Source of the DNA: Choricystis sp. odSpoLacu1
Taxonomy: Eukaryota > Chlorophyta > Trebouxiophyceae
Length of the DNA stretch: 64,000 nt
Reading direction: 5' to 3'
Assembly (NCBI GenBank): GCA_958009055.1
Contig: OY253653.1
Location: 992,001 to 1,056,000, forward strand
Position numbers and translations under genes: made by a program. Positions 19,765-29,885 of this stretch are shown piece by piece. Below the pieces are notes generated by a model. The model had not been told where the DNA came from, ran no database searches, and was given only the letters and a program-made list of their open reading frames with translations. Every line of letters begins with the position of its first letter. Position 1 is the first letter of the stretch.

Positions 19765-22017
19765 TCACGGCTCGGGCGCGTCGATGCCGGCGTCTGTGAC
19801 GCGCACGCGTGCCAACGCGTTCTCCAGCTCTGCAACCCGCGCCGCGTGCGCCGCCACCGCGTCGCGCGCCTCCCCCAGGGACCGAGTGACACCCTCCAGC
19901 ACGTCGTCCCGGGCGGCCAGGGCGGCCGCATACGCGCGGGCGGCGGCGTCGGGGGAGGGGGGGGCGCCCGACGCGGCACCGTCGGGCGTGGCGGCGCGGG
20001 AGGCGACGCCCGCGGCGCGCGTGGCGGCGCGCGCAGCCTCCGCAGCACGCAGGGCGGCGACTTCGGCGCGCAGGCGCGCGTTCTGCAGGTCCAGGGGTTC
20101 CACAGCAGCGGAGCCGGGGGAGGGGGGAGCGCGCACGCTGGCGGTGCCGCCACTGGAGCCGGAGGCGGCAGGGTCGGCGTCGGCGTCGGTCGGGAGTGGG
20201 ACTGCCCTCACGTCATTCAGTGTCACGCGGCGGGAGGCAGGGAGGGAGCCGCCACCACTGTCGCCTCCACTCGCGTCACCGCCACCCACCACGCTGACTG
20301 TCGCCATCGGTGGCGGACTGGCCAGCCCCAGCCCATCCAGCAGGGCGGGCGGCAGGTGGCGTTCAACGCCAGCGCAAAACGCGGACCGCCGGTCGGCCTC
20401 GCGCGCGCGCCGCGGCGGCCAGCCGCTCTGCTAACGCAGCCGCGTGGGCTCGAAACACGTCGGTGAACGCGTCCCGTCGCACCGCTTCAGCAAGCGCGGC
20501 GCGGTAGGCGGCGGGAACGCGGCGCACGGCGGCCGCGGCCGCGGCGGCGGCGGCCGCGGCGGCGGCCGCGTCAGCCGCGGCCGTCGCGGCGGCCCGCGCG
20601 CGCGGCGCGCAGGGCCGACTGGCGAGCCGCCACGCTGCGCAGGGTGGAGGCAGATGCGACGGCAGCTGCGATGCGGGCTGCGACCGCGTCCCGTGCTGCT
20701 GTGGCAGCGGCTGCCGCGTCGGCAGCAGCAGCGGGCAACACTTCTCCCGCCGCCCGCAGCGCGGCTGTGTGCGCGCGCGGCAGTGCGGCCACCGCGTCCG
20801 CGCGGCCACCCGGGCGGTCCAGGTCGGCGGCGGCGCGACGCACAGCAGCCAGGTCGGACGCCAGGCGGGAGACGGCCGAGGCGGCAGAGGTGGCGGCGGC
20901 GCGCGCGGCGTGGGCGGCGGCGGTGGCGGCGGCGGCCGCCGCGGTCGCGTCGCTCTCGCCGCTGCCACCTCCATCCTCCGCCTCCACCACAGCACACGCG
21001 GCATCCAGCCTCGCCGTCAGCGCGTCCCAGTCGATGTCGGTGCCAGAGGACGCGTCCGCGGCCGCGACGTCGGCCAAGGTGCGGGCGGTCCCCCCCACCC
21101 CCGCCACCGCGGCCGGGTGCAGCGGGATGGTCGCCAACGCGGCTGTGAATGCAGCCCCATCCTCCGCGGCTACGTCAGCAGCGTCTCGAGCCGCGGCCAC
21201 CCGGTCGCGCGCGGACGCCAGGGCGGCCGCCACCGACGCCGTCGCGGGCGCGGCCGTCGCGGCTGCACACGCCGCGCCCGCGGCCAGCGCTGCCGCCTCC
21301 CGGGCGGCAGTGTCGGCACACGAAGCAGCGCATGTGGCTGCATCGCTGACAGTCGTGGCGTCGGCCAGGGCCGCCGTGGCGGCGGCGTCCAGGGCGGCGA
21401 CGTCGGACGGAGCATCACCGGAGAGCGTGGGTGCTTCGCGCGGCGCGAGTGGAGGGACTGCCACCGCCACCGACGCCGGCACCGCCTCCTCCCGCGGCGG
21501 CGGCGCATCCACCCGGAACAAGTGCCTGCAGTATAGAAACACGGCGGCGGTGGGGGGTGCGTCGGAGGTGGCGTCTGCCCCGCCGTCAGCCACCCGCCCC
21601 AGCGGCGCGCGCGCGTCCAGGGGGGCGCCCCGCACCAGCAGCACCTGGTCGCGGCGGGGGACGGAGGTGGCGGCTTCCAGGGCGGCGTGGAGTTCGCCGA
21701 CGCTGTGTGGTGTGGGTTGGGTTGGGTGGGTGAGAAGCGAAAGAGCGGCATTCGCGCCCCGGCGCGGGACGCTCGGTTTGCGCTGGCTCTCTGCTCTCTC
21801 TCTCTGTCTCCACCGCCACCGCCTCTCGACACAGTCCGACGCACGCGGTGGACAGTGTCAGCGTGTGTCGAGAGGGCTGCAGTGGGGAGGAAGGGTGCTG
21901 CCGCAACCGACACAGCATCGGTCCCCTTGCGACACAAAAAAAAAAAACTCACGTGCTGGCCGGGCCCACGCTGGGCACGTCCATGTCACGCCCCGTGTGT
22001 GCATCTATGACGCGCAT
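19765..22017 (-). CDS. ATG11: ATG11/FIP200-like autophagy scaffold, frameshifted
   Basis: Exon 1 is 22017-21953 (MRVIDAHTGRDMDVPSVGPA), exon 2 runs from 21702 to the stop at 19765; the junction is AC|C. The N-terminal 90 residues look like a ubiquitin-like domain (VGELHAALEAATSVPRRDQV, LLVRGAPLD, AVFLYCRHLF), as in plant ATG11, FIP200 and TBK1. A long Ala-rich helical region follows, then the segment VPAAYRAALAEAVRRDAFTD, AEREA-type helix and RHLPPALLDGLGL, which matches the conserved part of ATG11/FIP200 just before the coiled coil; the C-terminus is a coiled coil (LRAEVAALRAAEAAR). In autophagy this scaffold links the ATG1 kinase complex to cargo. The frame changes twice, at CG-dinucleotide tracts near 20600 and 20405. 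The protein of about 667 residues is much shorter than plant ATG11. Assignment is by pattern, moderate confidence. Confidence 0.6.
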
Positions 22018-22356
22018 TGGGGAGGCGTGGGCAGTGTGGGGACACGGCAATCCACAAGGGCGGGGCGTGCGACAAGGCGCCCCGTCAACAAAAGCCAGCC
22101 CCGCTTTCCCACCAGCGTGTCCTCCCCTGGCCAGAGGGAGGAGAGAGGGTCTGGTGGAAGCGGAGGGCACACGGGCCCACGGCACGCACACGGCCGTGCC
22201 AGAGAGAGGGCAGCGCAACGCTAAGTTGGGAGTGGGGCGAAAGCAAAACGTTTTTCAACGCTGCCACACCAACCCTCCGCTCGGGTGTCCCCAATTCGCC
22301 CACCCGCGCCACCGTCCACGTCGGCCAGACCGGGCTCTCAACACACACCCTCCCCA
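22018..22356. promoter_or_regulatory. Divergent promoter, ATG11-like and P450
   Basis: 339 bases between the two start codons. Contains GGAGGAGAGAGGG and CCACGTG-free GC-rich sequence; no clear promoter element. The last bases before the P450 ATG are CA/C-rich, as usual here. Confidence 0.4.
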
Positions 22357-23844
22357 ATGCTCCCCCTCGCCCTCCTCGCCCTGGCCGCCCTGGCCGCCCT
22401 CGCCTTTGCCCGCTCCCGCGTCCCGCGCATCTCCGGCACCCGTCGCGTGCCTCAACCTCCTGAAATTCCTTATCTGGGCTCCACCCTGGCAGCACTCAAA
22501 GACTCGACCGCGCTGCGGGAGAGACTGCATGACAGGTATGGGCCGGTTGTCGCGTCCACATTTTTGGGCCAGCGTTATCTCAACGTGCGCGGGTTCGCCG
22601 ACGTCCGCAAAATCCTGCTCTCTGAGCACGACACCGTCGAAACCCAGTGGCCGCCCGCCATCCGCGCGTTGCTGGGGGAGGGGTCGGTTTCGACGACCCA
22701 CTTTGGAGACCACAAGCGACTGAGGGCCGCACTCGCGCCCGTCTTTGCACCACGTGCAGTGGCAGCCACAGTCCCCGCCATCGCCTCCATCCTCACAAAA
22801 CACGTCGACACATGGGTGGCCTCCGGCCCCGGCATCGAGGGCGCGCGCGCCATCAAGAAGGCGACGTTTGAGATCATCGTCGATGTGGGCATGGGGTTCC
22901 CCCCGCACTGGTCGACCCCTGCCTCCCTGGACCGGTTCTCCGACCTGTTTGAAGTGTGGCTGGGCGGATTTGCGCCCGGCGCGCGCGCCGCGCTCAAACG
23001 GGGGCTGGAGGCGCGGGCTGAAATGGTCGCCACGATTGAGGAGGCGGTGTTCCCCGCGGTCGCGGCTCGGCGGGCGGTCGCGTTGGCGGAGCGGCCGCCC
23101 CCGGAATCCACGCTCGACCGCCTGGCCGACGCGACCGATGACGACGGCGCCGAACTGTCGCCCACCCAGCTGGCGACGGTGGCCCTGAACCTTTTATTTG
23201 CCGGCCACGAAACGTCGTCCCAAATCCTCACCCTCCTCCTGCACACGCTGCACCCGCACGGTGGCGGCCCCCCGGGCGTCGCCCGCCCAGACCTGCTGGC
23301 TGCGTTGAGGGCGGAGCAAGAGGCCGTCACGGCGGCGCACGGCACCGAGATCACGCAGGCGTCGCTGGACGCGGCCCCTCTCGCTGCCGCCTGTGTCAAG
23401 GAGCAACTCCGCCTCACCCCCGTCGTCGGCCAAGTCTTCCGCCGCACCCTCAAACCCGTGCTGCTGGACAGTGGCCGCATCGGGGTGCCGGCGGGGGAGA
23501 CGCTGGTCCTGGATTTGGAGCACACGATTGCCAACGACGCGCGGTGGGCTGCCGAGCCTCCCGCCTCCCCACTCCACCCCTCCAAGTTCGAACCCCGCCG
23601 CTGGCTGGACGGCGGCCTGGACGCCCGCAAGGAGGGCGCCTACCTGCCCTTCGCTTGCGGCACGAGGTACTGTGTCGGGTGGGCGCTGGCGCAGGCGGAG
23701 CTGGCAGCTGCACTCGCAGTCCTGGCGCGCGGCTACACGTGGCGCCTGGCCTCTCCCGCCGCCCCTCTAGCCTCCTTCCCCAAGCCGAGGCTGCCGGTGG
23801 ATGGCCTGGTCATGACCGTGGAGGGGTGGGAGAGGGAGGAGTAG
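22357..23844 (+). CDS. Cytochrome P450 (CYP85-clan / CYP120-like)
   Basis: A single exon of 495 residues. MLPLALLALAALAALAFARS is an N-terminal membrane anchor followed by Arg and a Pro-rich hinge (VPQPPEIPYLGS). The I-helix oxygen-binding motif is FAGHETSS (about residue 282), the K-helix ExxR is EQLR (about 348), the PERF-region is FEPRRW, and the heme-binding loop is FACGTRYCVGWALAQ with the ligand Cys at about 438. The sequence DHKRLRAALAPVFAPRA resembles CYP26/CYP120-type enzymes that act on retinoids, sterols or isoprenoids, but substrate cannot be read from sequence. ER membrane location is expected from the anchor. Absence of introns contrasts with neighbours; codon use and GC content are similar, so recent transfer is not indicated. 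Confidence 0.93.
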   Translation: MLPLALLALAALAALAFARSRVPRISGTRRVPQPPEIPYLGSTLAALKDSTALRERLHDRYGPVVASTFLGQRYLNVRGFADVRKILLSEHDTVETQWPPAIRALLGEGSVSTTHFGDHKRLRAALAPVFAPRAVAATVPAIASILTKHVDTWVASGPGIEGARAIKKATFEIIVDVGMGFPPHWSTPASLDRFSDLFEVWLGGFAPGARAALKRGLEARAEMVATIEEAVFPAVAARRAVALAERPPPESTLDRLADATDDDGAELSPTQLATVALNLLFAGHETSSQILTLLLHTLHPHGGGPPGVARPDLLAALRAEQEAVTAAHGTEITQASLDAAPLAAACVKEQLRLTPVVGQVFRRTLKPVLLDSGRIGVPAGETLVLDLEHTIANDARWAAEPPASPLHPSKFEPRRWLDGGLDARKEGAYLPFACGTRYCVGWALAQAELAAALAVLARGYTWRLASPAAPLASFPKPRLPVDGLVMTVEGWEREE

Positions 23845-23921
23845 ATTTTTTTGGTTCGGAGGGGACTTGCAGAGAAAAACACACACACAGAGTTGCCACC
23901 GAAAAAAACACCCACCCCTCT

Positions 23922-25972
23922 CTACCCGTGCCGCCCCCCCCGCCGCCCCCCCCCCCCTGCCCCCCCCCCCCCCCCGCCGCCCGCGCCCTGTTGTGGGCCT
24001 CCATGACGAGCTGCTGGTCGGGCTGGGCGAGGCGCAGGTGGGCGTAGCTGCACGCATCCCCCCGGCGACACCCGACGGGGGCGGAGAAGTAGACGCACAC
24101 CAGGCGCCCGTCCAGGGTGCGGGACGCGTCGGTGGTCGACAGTTGGGCGGCGACGCCGTCGGGGCCGCGGGGGGGGGGGGGCGTCCCAGCGGGAGGGGGC
24201 GGCGCGGTGGTGGTCGCGGCGACCGTAGCCCGCCGCGTCGCGGTCGCGGTCGCGGTCGCCTCCATAGGCTGGCGCGTCCCTGTCGCCACCCCCACCATAG
24301 GCGGCGGGAGGCACAGCATACGCAGCTGGTGCCCTCCCATAGGCTGCAGGCGGCGGTGCGTAGGCGGCGGGGGGGAGCGCCCCCCCACCGTACGCGGCGG
24401 GGGCGGCCGCCGCCCACGCGTCCGCCGCGGGGGGGGGGGGGGGCAGCCGCGGGCGTCGGGGCCACCACCCAGGGCACGGGGACGGGTGGCGGAGGCGGCG
24501 CATCGTCTCCCGGGGGGGGCGCGGGGCCGGAGGAGTCAGGGTCAACAGACACAGGGGGCCCGATACCCGCCACAAACCGCGCCAGCGTGTCCCGCTCGAC
24601 TGATTCTTCGCCACGCCCAGGCGGCCTGTCCCCGGGGGCGAGGCGGGGGCCGGTCACATCCAGGGGGGCGGCCCACGCGGCTTTGGGCGCAAAGACGGCC
24701 AGCTTGGCGTCAATCAGCATGCGCCTGAAGTGGGCGGCCTCGTTCTTGTGCTCGGCTTTGGTCAAGTCTTTGAAGGAGGCAGACGTGGAGGGGGGGGGTG
24801 GCGGCGGAGCGGCGGTGGGCGCGGCCGGCGCGGGCGCTCGCGCGGGCGCGGCGGACGGTTCGTCCAACTTGGGCACCGGCGGCAGGGCCCCCCGCGGCGT
24901 GCGCTTGACCTCCAGGACTTCGCCCTCCTTGTAGAACAGGACGGCGTCCTCCAGCTGGTCGTCCGGCGCAAACCGGATCTTGGGCGCGGTGCGCGGGCGC
25001 GGCTCGGGGGACGGCACGCGCGCGGCGGCCGCCGCGGCGCGCGCGGCGGGGGACGCCGCCCCGCCTGCAGGGACGGCCGGGCGGGGCCCGCCCAGGGGGG
25101 ACCTCGCCAGGGGCGCCATGACGGGGGCTTGTGCAGGCGCGGGCGCTGCCGCGCCGACGCGCGGCGAGGGTGGCCGCGCCGCGGGAGGCGGCGCCACCGC
25201 CGCCACAACGCGCGTGCGCACGGGGGGTGGCGCACGGGACGGCCCCGCGGCAGCAGCGTCCGCCCCAGCCGCGCCCAGGGCATCGGTTTCAGCCACCAAG
25301 CCGCCGGCAGCAGCAGCTGCAGCAGCGCGCGTTTTCTTGGCGGCGGCAGCCGCGGCAGCAGCTGGCGCGGCGCGTTTGCTGCTGCTGGCGCCACCGCCAC
25401 CACTGACGCCTCTTTCGTCGCCGTGTGCCACCCGTTTCCAGGCGTCCAGCAGGGTGGCTGCGGCGGGGGCCAGGGCCGGGGGGCCCAGCCTGCCCGTCGT
25501 GATCCTGCGCACAGTCTTGCCCACGCCCGACGCTTTCAGGGACGCCACATCCACCGGCAGCGCGGCCAGCGCGGCCAGCAGGGGGGCGCCTCCTCCCTCG
25601 GCACCCGCGGCCGCTGCATCCTGCAGCCAGGCGTCGAGGAGGGGTAGGGCGCCGGCCGCGACGAGCGCCGCGCGCGCGCGCGGCGCGGCGGCCGCGACGA
25701 CGCCAGCGACCACGCTCCGCCCGGCAGGCCCCGGGGCTCTCGGGGCCAGGGCCACCAGGGCGGGCGCGTGGGCGGGGTCGGCCAGCAGACCGTCCGCGTC
25801 GAGGAGGGGGGCGAGGGCTGAGGCCAGGCTCCCGTCGTCCGGGGGGGGGGGGGCGGGCTCCCGGAGGGGGCGCCGCTCTCCGCGAGAAGGTGCGCACGGT
25901 GGCGGCGTCGCCGTCCCCGGCTTTGGGGGAGGCAGGCGGTGCGGGCGGGTGGGCGTGGGTGGGTGACGTCAT
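23922..25972 (-). CDS. PPP1R10: PNUTS-like PP1 regulator (TFIIS-N, RVxF, CCCH)
   Basis: Start ATG at 25972 (MTSPTHAHPPAPPASPKAGD). Domains in order: a TFIIS N-terminal/LW domain (DDGSLASALAPLLDADGLL, PLLDAWLQDAA, LKASGVGKTVRRIT, LLDAWKRVA); a long Ala-rich basic linker; a PP1-docking RVxF-like motif KIRFAPDDQLEDAVLFYKEG, laid out as in vertebrate PNUTS (motif, then L...F....E.VEVKR); Pro-rich region; Tyr-Gly repeats (PAAYGGG, YGGDRDRDRD); and a CCCH zinc finger (VCVYFSAPVGCRRGDACSYAH). PNUTS targets protein phosphatase 1 to RNA polymerase II and chromatin. The frame changes at three homopolymers: G13 25841-25853, G15 24429-24443, G13 24169-24181. The exact stop is uncertain (23922, or 23810 in another frame, which would overlap the P450 end). 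Confidence 0.7.
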
Positions 25973-27089
25973 TGTTTTTTTCGTCGTCTTTTCTGCGTGC
26001 GTCCTTTTTCGATTCACAGCCTCTCGTGTGTCGTAACTCTACGCACTCACGCGCTCGCTCTCGCGCATGCACGCGCGTGTGTGAGAGAGAAAGGCGGGAC
26101 ACGCACACAGCAGCGGGGAAGAAACGGAGGCGCGGCTTGTTTTCGCAAACAACGCGACAACGCGTGTTGCTTTTTTCCTCGTGCTTTTCGACCACGCCTG
26201 GTTTTTTCTCTCGTTTTGGAGATAGAGAAAGGAACAAGAGGCTCTCTCTCTCTCTCTCTTCTTTCGGTGTTTGGGGGCGCGGTCTGTGGCCCTTTTTCTT
26301 TCTTTTATGTGAGAACAGCTCAACACCTCTTTTGAAAAAATGTTATTTCTCTCAAAGGTTTTGGCAAGGTGGGCCCTATTTTGGATTTTGTGTGTTTTAC
26401 GGACTGCTGCGCAGGAGGGGGGGACGGCCTGTGGGCGGGCGAAAACGGAGCGGGGAGAGGGGGGGTTGGGATGAGGTTTTGTGTGGTGAAACGCGGGCCC
26501 CCACGCCTCTCCCCTCTGCCCCTCTCCCCGCCCCGCCTCTCTCGCGCCTCGCGCCGCCATGGCACGCCGATCGGCGAGGCAGAGTGACAGGGGACAGAGA
26601 GAGAGGGAGAGAGAGGGGGCGCGCGGGGCTCCGTACACACGCACGCCCGCGCAGCGCCCACACGCACGCAAAAGCCCCCCACCGTTTTCACGCTCCCCCT
26701 CTCGATCGCCCACACCAGGGCGCCGGGCTTGGCTACACACCTTGCGCGCGAGGCTGCGGGGGGGGGGGGGGGGAGGCCACACCGGACGCAACGGGGCTGT
26801 TTTTTGAGGGCAGGCAGACGCCGACCCAAAAAGTGTTTTTGCTGGGGGGTGCTGGTGGCTGCGCCGAGAGCTCCGCTGCCGTGCGGGCGCGGGGCGTTGC
26901 GCACGCCTGGTCCCTGCGGCGGGGGTGGGGGCGCGGGGCGCGCGCAGCGGGCGAACGGCGCGCTGTGCCGCGATTTTCTCGACGAGAGTGAGCAGGCTTC
27001 ACTCAGGGTCATTCACCCACTCGTGCCTTTTCGCGGCGCATTGCCGCCGTCGCGGGGGCGTGTGGGCCGCGTAATGAGTGTGTGTGTTT
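25973..27089. promoter_or_regulatory. 1.1-kb divergent intergenic region
   Basis: The largest gene-free stretch, between the PNUTS-like gene (-) and the transporter (+). TGACGTCA, a perfect CRE/bZIP-type palindrome, lies at 25964-25971, overlapping the PNUTS start codon. A (CT)n run is at 26242-26259 and a G-run near 26758-26772. Open frames here on both strands are low in complexity and show no domain. I see no gene, although an unrecognised short transcript cannot be excluded. Confidence 0.45.
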
Positions 27090-28109
27090 ATGCAGCCCAC
27101 CCCCCCACACACCACCGCCGCAAGCTCACTCGCGGCGGCCGTCCTGTGGGCGTCCCTCTCCGCGACGGCTGTCCTCAATAAAACCCTGCTCCCCAGCTCC
27201 TTCCCCTTCCCCCTCACCCTTGCGTTCTGCCACATGGTGGCCTGCTGGCTTGCTGCCACGGTCGCTGTGCACAGCGGGGTGTTGGGTGGCCCCCGCCCCC
27301 CACCCGTCGCTCTGCGTTCCGTCGCCCCGGTCGGCGTCCTCTTCGCCGCCTCCCTCGCCCTCTCCAATGCCGCCTTCGCGGCGGGTGTGTCCGTGTCTGG
27401 CGCCCAAGCGCTGAAGGCGGCCACGTCGCCCTGCGTGTACGCGCTGTCTGTGGCGGCTGCACTCGACACGTGGACCCCCCGCTGCGGTGCTGCCGTCTTC
27501 ACCATCCTCCTCGGCGTCGCCATCGCGTCCACGGGGGAAGCAGCATCCACTGCATCCACCCCCACCAGCGTCGCCCTGCAGGCGGGCGCTGTGGCGGCGG
27601 AAGCCTCGCGCCTGGTGCTGCTGCAGACACTCCTGTCTCCGCGCGCTGGCCAGACCCCCATCACCACGCTCCACGCGGTCGCCCCCGTGTGCGCGGCCGC
27701 GTTGTCCGTGCCGTGGGCGGCCCTTGAAGCCCGCCGCCTGGGCTCAGCCCTGGCGGACAACACACTCACGCTGCCTGCGACCACCCTCGCCGCCAGCTGT
27801 GCGGTGGCCGTGGCGCTCAACCTCTCCGCCGCCGTTCTAATCCAGCACGCCAGCGCCCTCGCCCTGACCATCGCCGGCGTCGTCAAAGACTGGGCGCTCG
27901 TCGCCGCCAGTGCCCTCCTGTTTGGCGCGCCGCTGGCGCGCGCCACGGTCGCGGGCTACGCCCTGTCCTGCGCCGGCGTCGCGTCCTACAACAGGGACGC
28001 GTGGGTGGCGGGGGTGAGGGAGGCGCGAGCAGCAGGAGGCAAGCGAGACGGTGGGGAGGGACGCGCCCTGGTGCCGAGAGGTGACGGCAGCGGCGAGGCG
28101 ACCGCGTGA
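27090..28109 (+). CDS. TPT-family sugar-phosphate/phosphate transporter (KVAG-like)
   Basis: A single exon of 339 residues beginning MQPTPPHTTAASSLAAAVLW; the upstream in-frame GTG is not a likely start. About ten hydrophobic segments are visible, for example LAAAVLWASLSATAVLNKTL, LTLAFCHMVACWLAATVAV, FTILLGVAIASTG and LALTIAGVVKDWALVAASAL. The last, VKDWALV...GYALSCAGVASYN, matches the C-terminal signature of plant KVAG/KD-type drug-metabolite superfamily transporters located in endomembranes. NKTLL after the first segment is the conserved N-K of the TPT domain. No transit peptide is visible, unlike the plastid translocator at 42703. The substrate is unknown. The hydrophilic C-terminal tail is basic. 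Confidence 0.85.
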   Translation: MQPTPPHTTAASSLAAAVLWASLSATAVLNKTLLPSSFPFPLTLAFCHMVACWLAATVAVHSGVLGGPRPPPVALRSVAPVGVLFAASLALSNAAFAAGVSVSGAQALKAATSPCVYALSVAAALDTWTPRCGAAVFTILLGVAIASTGEAASTASTPTSVALQAGAVAAEASRLVLLQTLLSPRAGQTPITTLHAVAPVCAAALSVPWAALEARRLGSALADNTLTLPATTLAASCAVAVALNLSAAVLIQHASALALTIAGVVKDWALVAASALLFGAPLARATVAGYALSCAGVASYNRDAWVAGVREARAAGGKRDGGEGRALVPRGDGSGEATA

Positions 28110-28209
28110 GAGTTTTGTGGGTTGGTTGAGCGCGATTCTGCACACACACACACACACACTGTTACAAACTGATGAAACAAGCAAACGAAAAATAAAAAGG
28201 ATTTCATTT

Positions 28210-29730
28210 TCATTCGGCCGTCGCCCCGGCCACCGTCAACACGTCCTGCCGCGGCGACGACGCCAGCGTCACCCCCGCCCCAGGGGCCGCCAGCCCCGCC
28301 CGCGACAGCACCGCGCGCAGCCTGTCAGTGGCGGCCGCGGCGGGCGATGGGATGGTGGCGTCATCGTCGTCGTCGTCCGCGTGCGCAGGTGAAGGGACGA
28401 GCAGCCCCAACACCCACCTCCACCCGACGCGGCCGCCGCGGGGGGGGGCGACCCAGGGGCACTGGCGCCGGTGCACGGTGGCGATGTCCAGGGGGGTGGC
28501 GTCGACTGTGGCGGCTGCACCACGCCACGGCGAGCGGGGCGCGGGGGCGGCGGCAGCCGCGGCAGCAGCGCGCGTGCGTTTGGCGGGGGGCGGCGAGTCC
28601 GGGGGGTGCGCGCTCTCGCCAGCGTCGCCACCCTCACTCCTGCACTCGCCCTCCGGCACGTGGGCCCACAGCCCCACAGCGCCGCCGCAGAGGGTGCACG
28701 CGAGCGCCGCATCGCACGCGCGCACACTCCCGCGCGCTGGCGGTGCTGTCCCTTCCCCCGCCGCTGCGGTCGGCGCCACGCCCTTCGCCTCCAGACCGTG
28801 CAACGCCAGCAGGGCCGCCCGCCTGTCAAACTCGGGGGCGGACGCGCCGGCCGCGTGGGCGACGCCAGGGAATGGGGGTGGGGGTGGGGGTGGCGCAGGG
28901 GGCGCCGCAGCGTCATCGTCGTCTCCACCCTCGTGCGGCCCACGCTGCAGCAGCGTCTCCAACGCGTCCCCACACCCAGCCGCGGACGCTGCGTCCCGCC
29001 ACCCCTCCGTCAGCGGGGGCAGGCAGTCGAGGGAGGTGATGGAGGCGAGGCGGGTTGTGTAGGCTCCCGCAGCTGCAGACCGAGTCAGGGGGGGAAACTC
29101 GGCCAGGGAGGCGTCGCAGGCGGAGTCCCGCCACAGGCAGTGGGGGTGGTGGGAGGTGGCCAGGCGGGCGTGCAGGTTGGTGGCGGCCTGTGGAGGAGAG
29201 AGGGTGTGTGTGTGTGTGAAAAGGGTGGTGCAGTCTCTTGCCCACTTTTCACTCTGCTCGCCCACAAAAAAAAACATCTGACCTCCTTCAGCTCGTCAGC
29301 CGTCATGTCAGGCGGCAGAGGGAACGATATGCGGGCGCCGCAGGACTGGAGAGAAGAGGGAGGAGGAGGGGGAAAACGTCAGTGCAGGCGTGTTGCCGCA
29401 AAAAACGCACACCCCACCCCTCACCTTCCCTCTTCTCACCTTGCACTCCACCATATCCACCCCCACGTTGGCCCACCCCCGGCTCGCCGCCTCGAGCGGC
29501 GTCGCCCCCGCCGGCTTGGCAAACCAGGTGGCGGACCGAAACGACACGAGCCGCCTGAACAAGTCGTCCCGCGACCAGGGGCGCACCGCGGGCCTCGGGT
29601 CGCGCCCCGTGCGGGCGCGGGCGGCTGCCGCCACGGCAGCCAGGGAGGGGGCGGACGGGTCGGGCGTGCCGGCGAGGGTGGGCGCGTAGATGAGCGCGTC
29701 GACCGCGCGGCGCAGGCGGTCGGCGTCCAT
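28210..29730 (-). CDS. ZC3HC1: ZC3HC1/NIPA-like C3HC zinc-finger protein
   Basis: Exons 29730-29440, 29345-29283 and 29187-28210, all phase 0, give 443 residues. The conserved N-terminal module is RPWSRDDLFRRLVSFRSATW, WFAKPAGATPLEAASRGWAN, then ECKSCGARISF across the first splice junction and HPHCLWRDSAC in exon 3. The C-x2-C and H-x3-C pattern is the zinc-binding site of the C3HC family (animal ZC3HC1/NIPA, plant ILP1/HOS1-linked nuclear basket proteins, fungal Rsm1/Pml39). A second, Rsm1-like zinc module is indicated by CTLCGGAVGLW and HRRQCPWV. The protein is probably at the nuclear basket. The middle is Pro/Asp-rich. It ends 100 bases from the stop of the convergent transporter. Confidence 0.88.
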
Positions 29731-29885
29731 TGGGGGTGGGGGGGGTGGGGGGGACGGCCAGCAACACGGGGAAGGCGGGCGTGCACACAGCTGGCAGCCG
29801 CGAAGACAGAGGGCCCGCGAGACAGAGATTGAGATTGAAAAAGCTATTCGCAACTATACCGAAGAAAAAAAAAAAACTCTTCCCT

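Noticed and set aside
22357..23844. Recent horizontal transfer of the intronless P450
   Set aside because: Base composition and codon bias look like those of neighbours, and several other genes here also lack introns.
25973..27089. Frames of 250-350 codons in the 1.1-kb gap on both strands
   Set aside because: Composition is low-complexity Arg/Ser/Pro, no ATG with sensible context and no domain-like segment; treated as intergenic.
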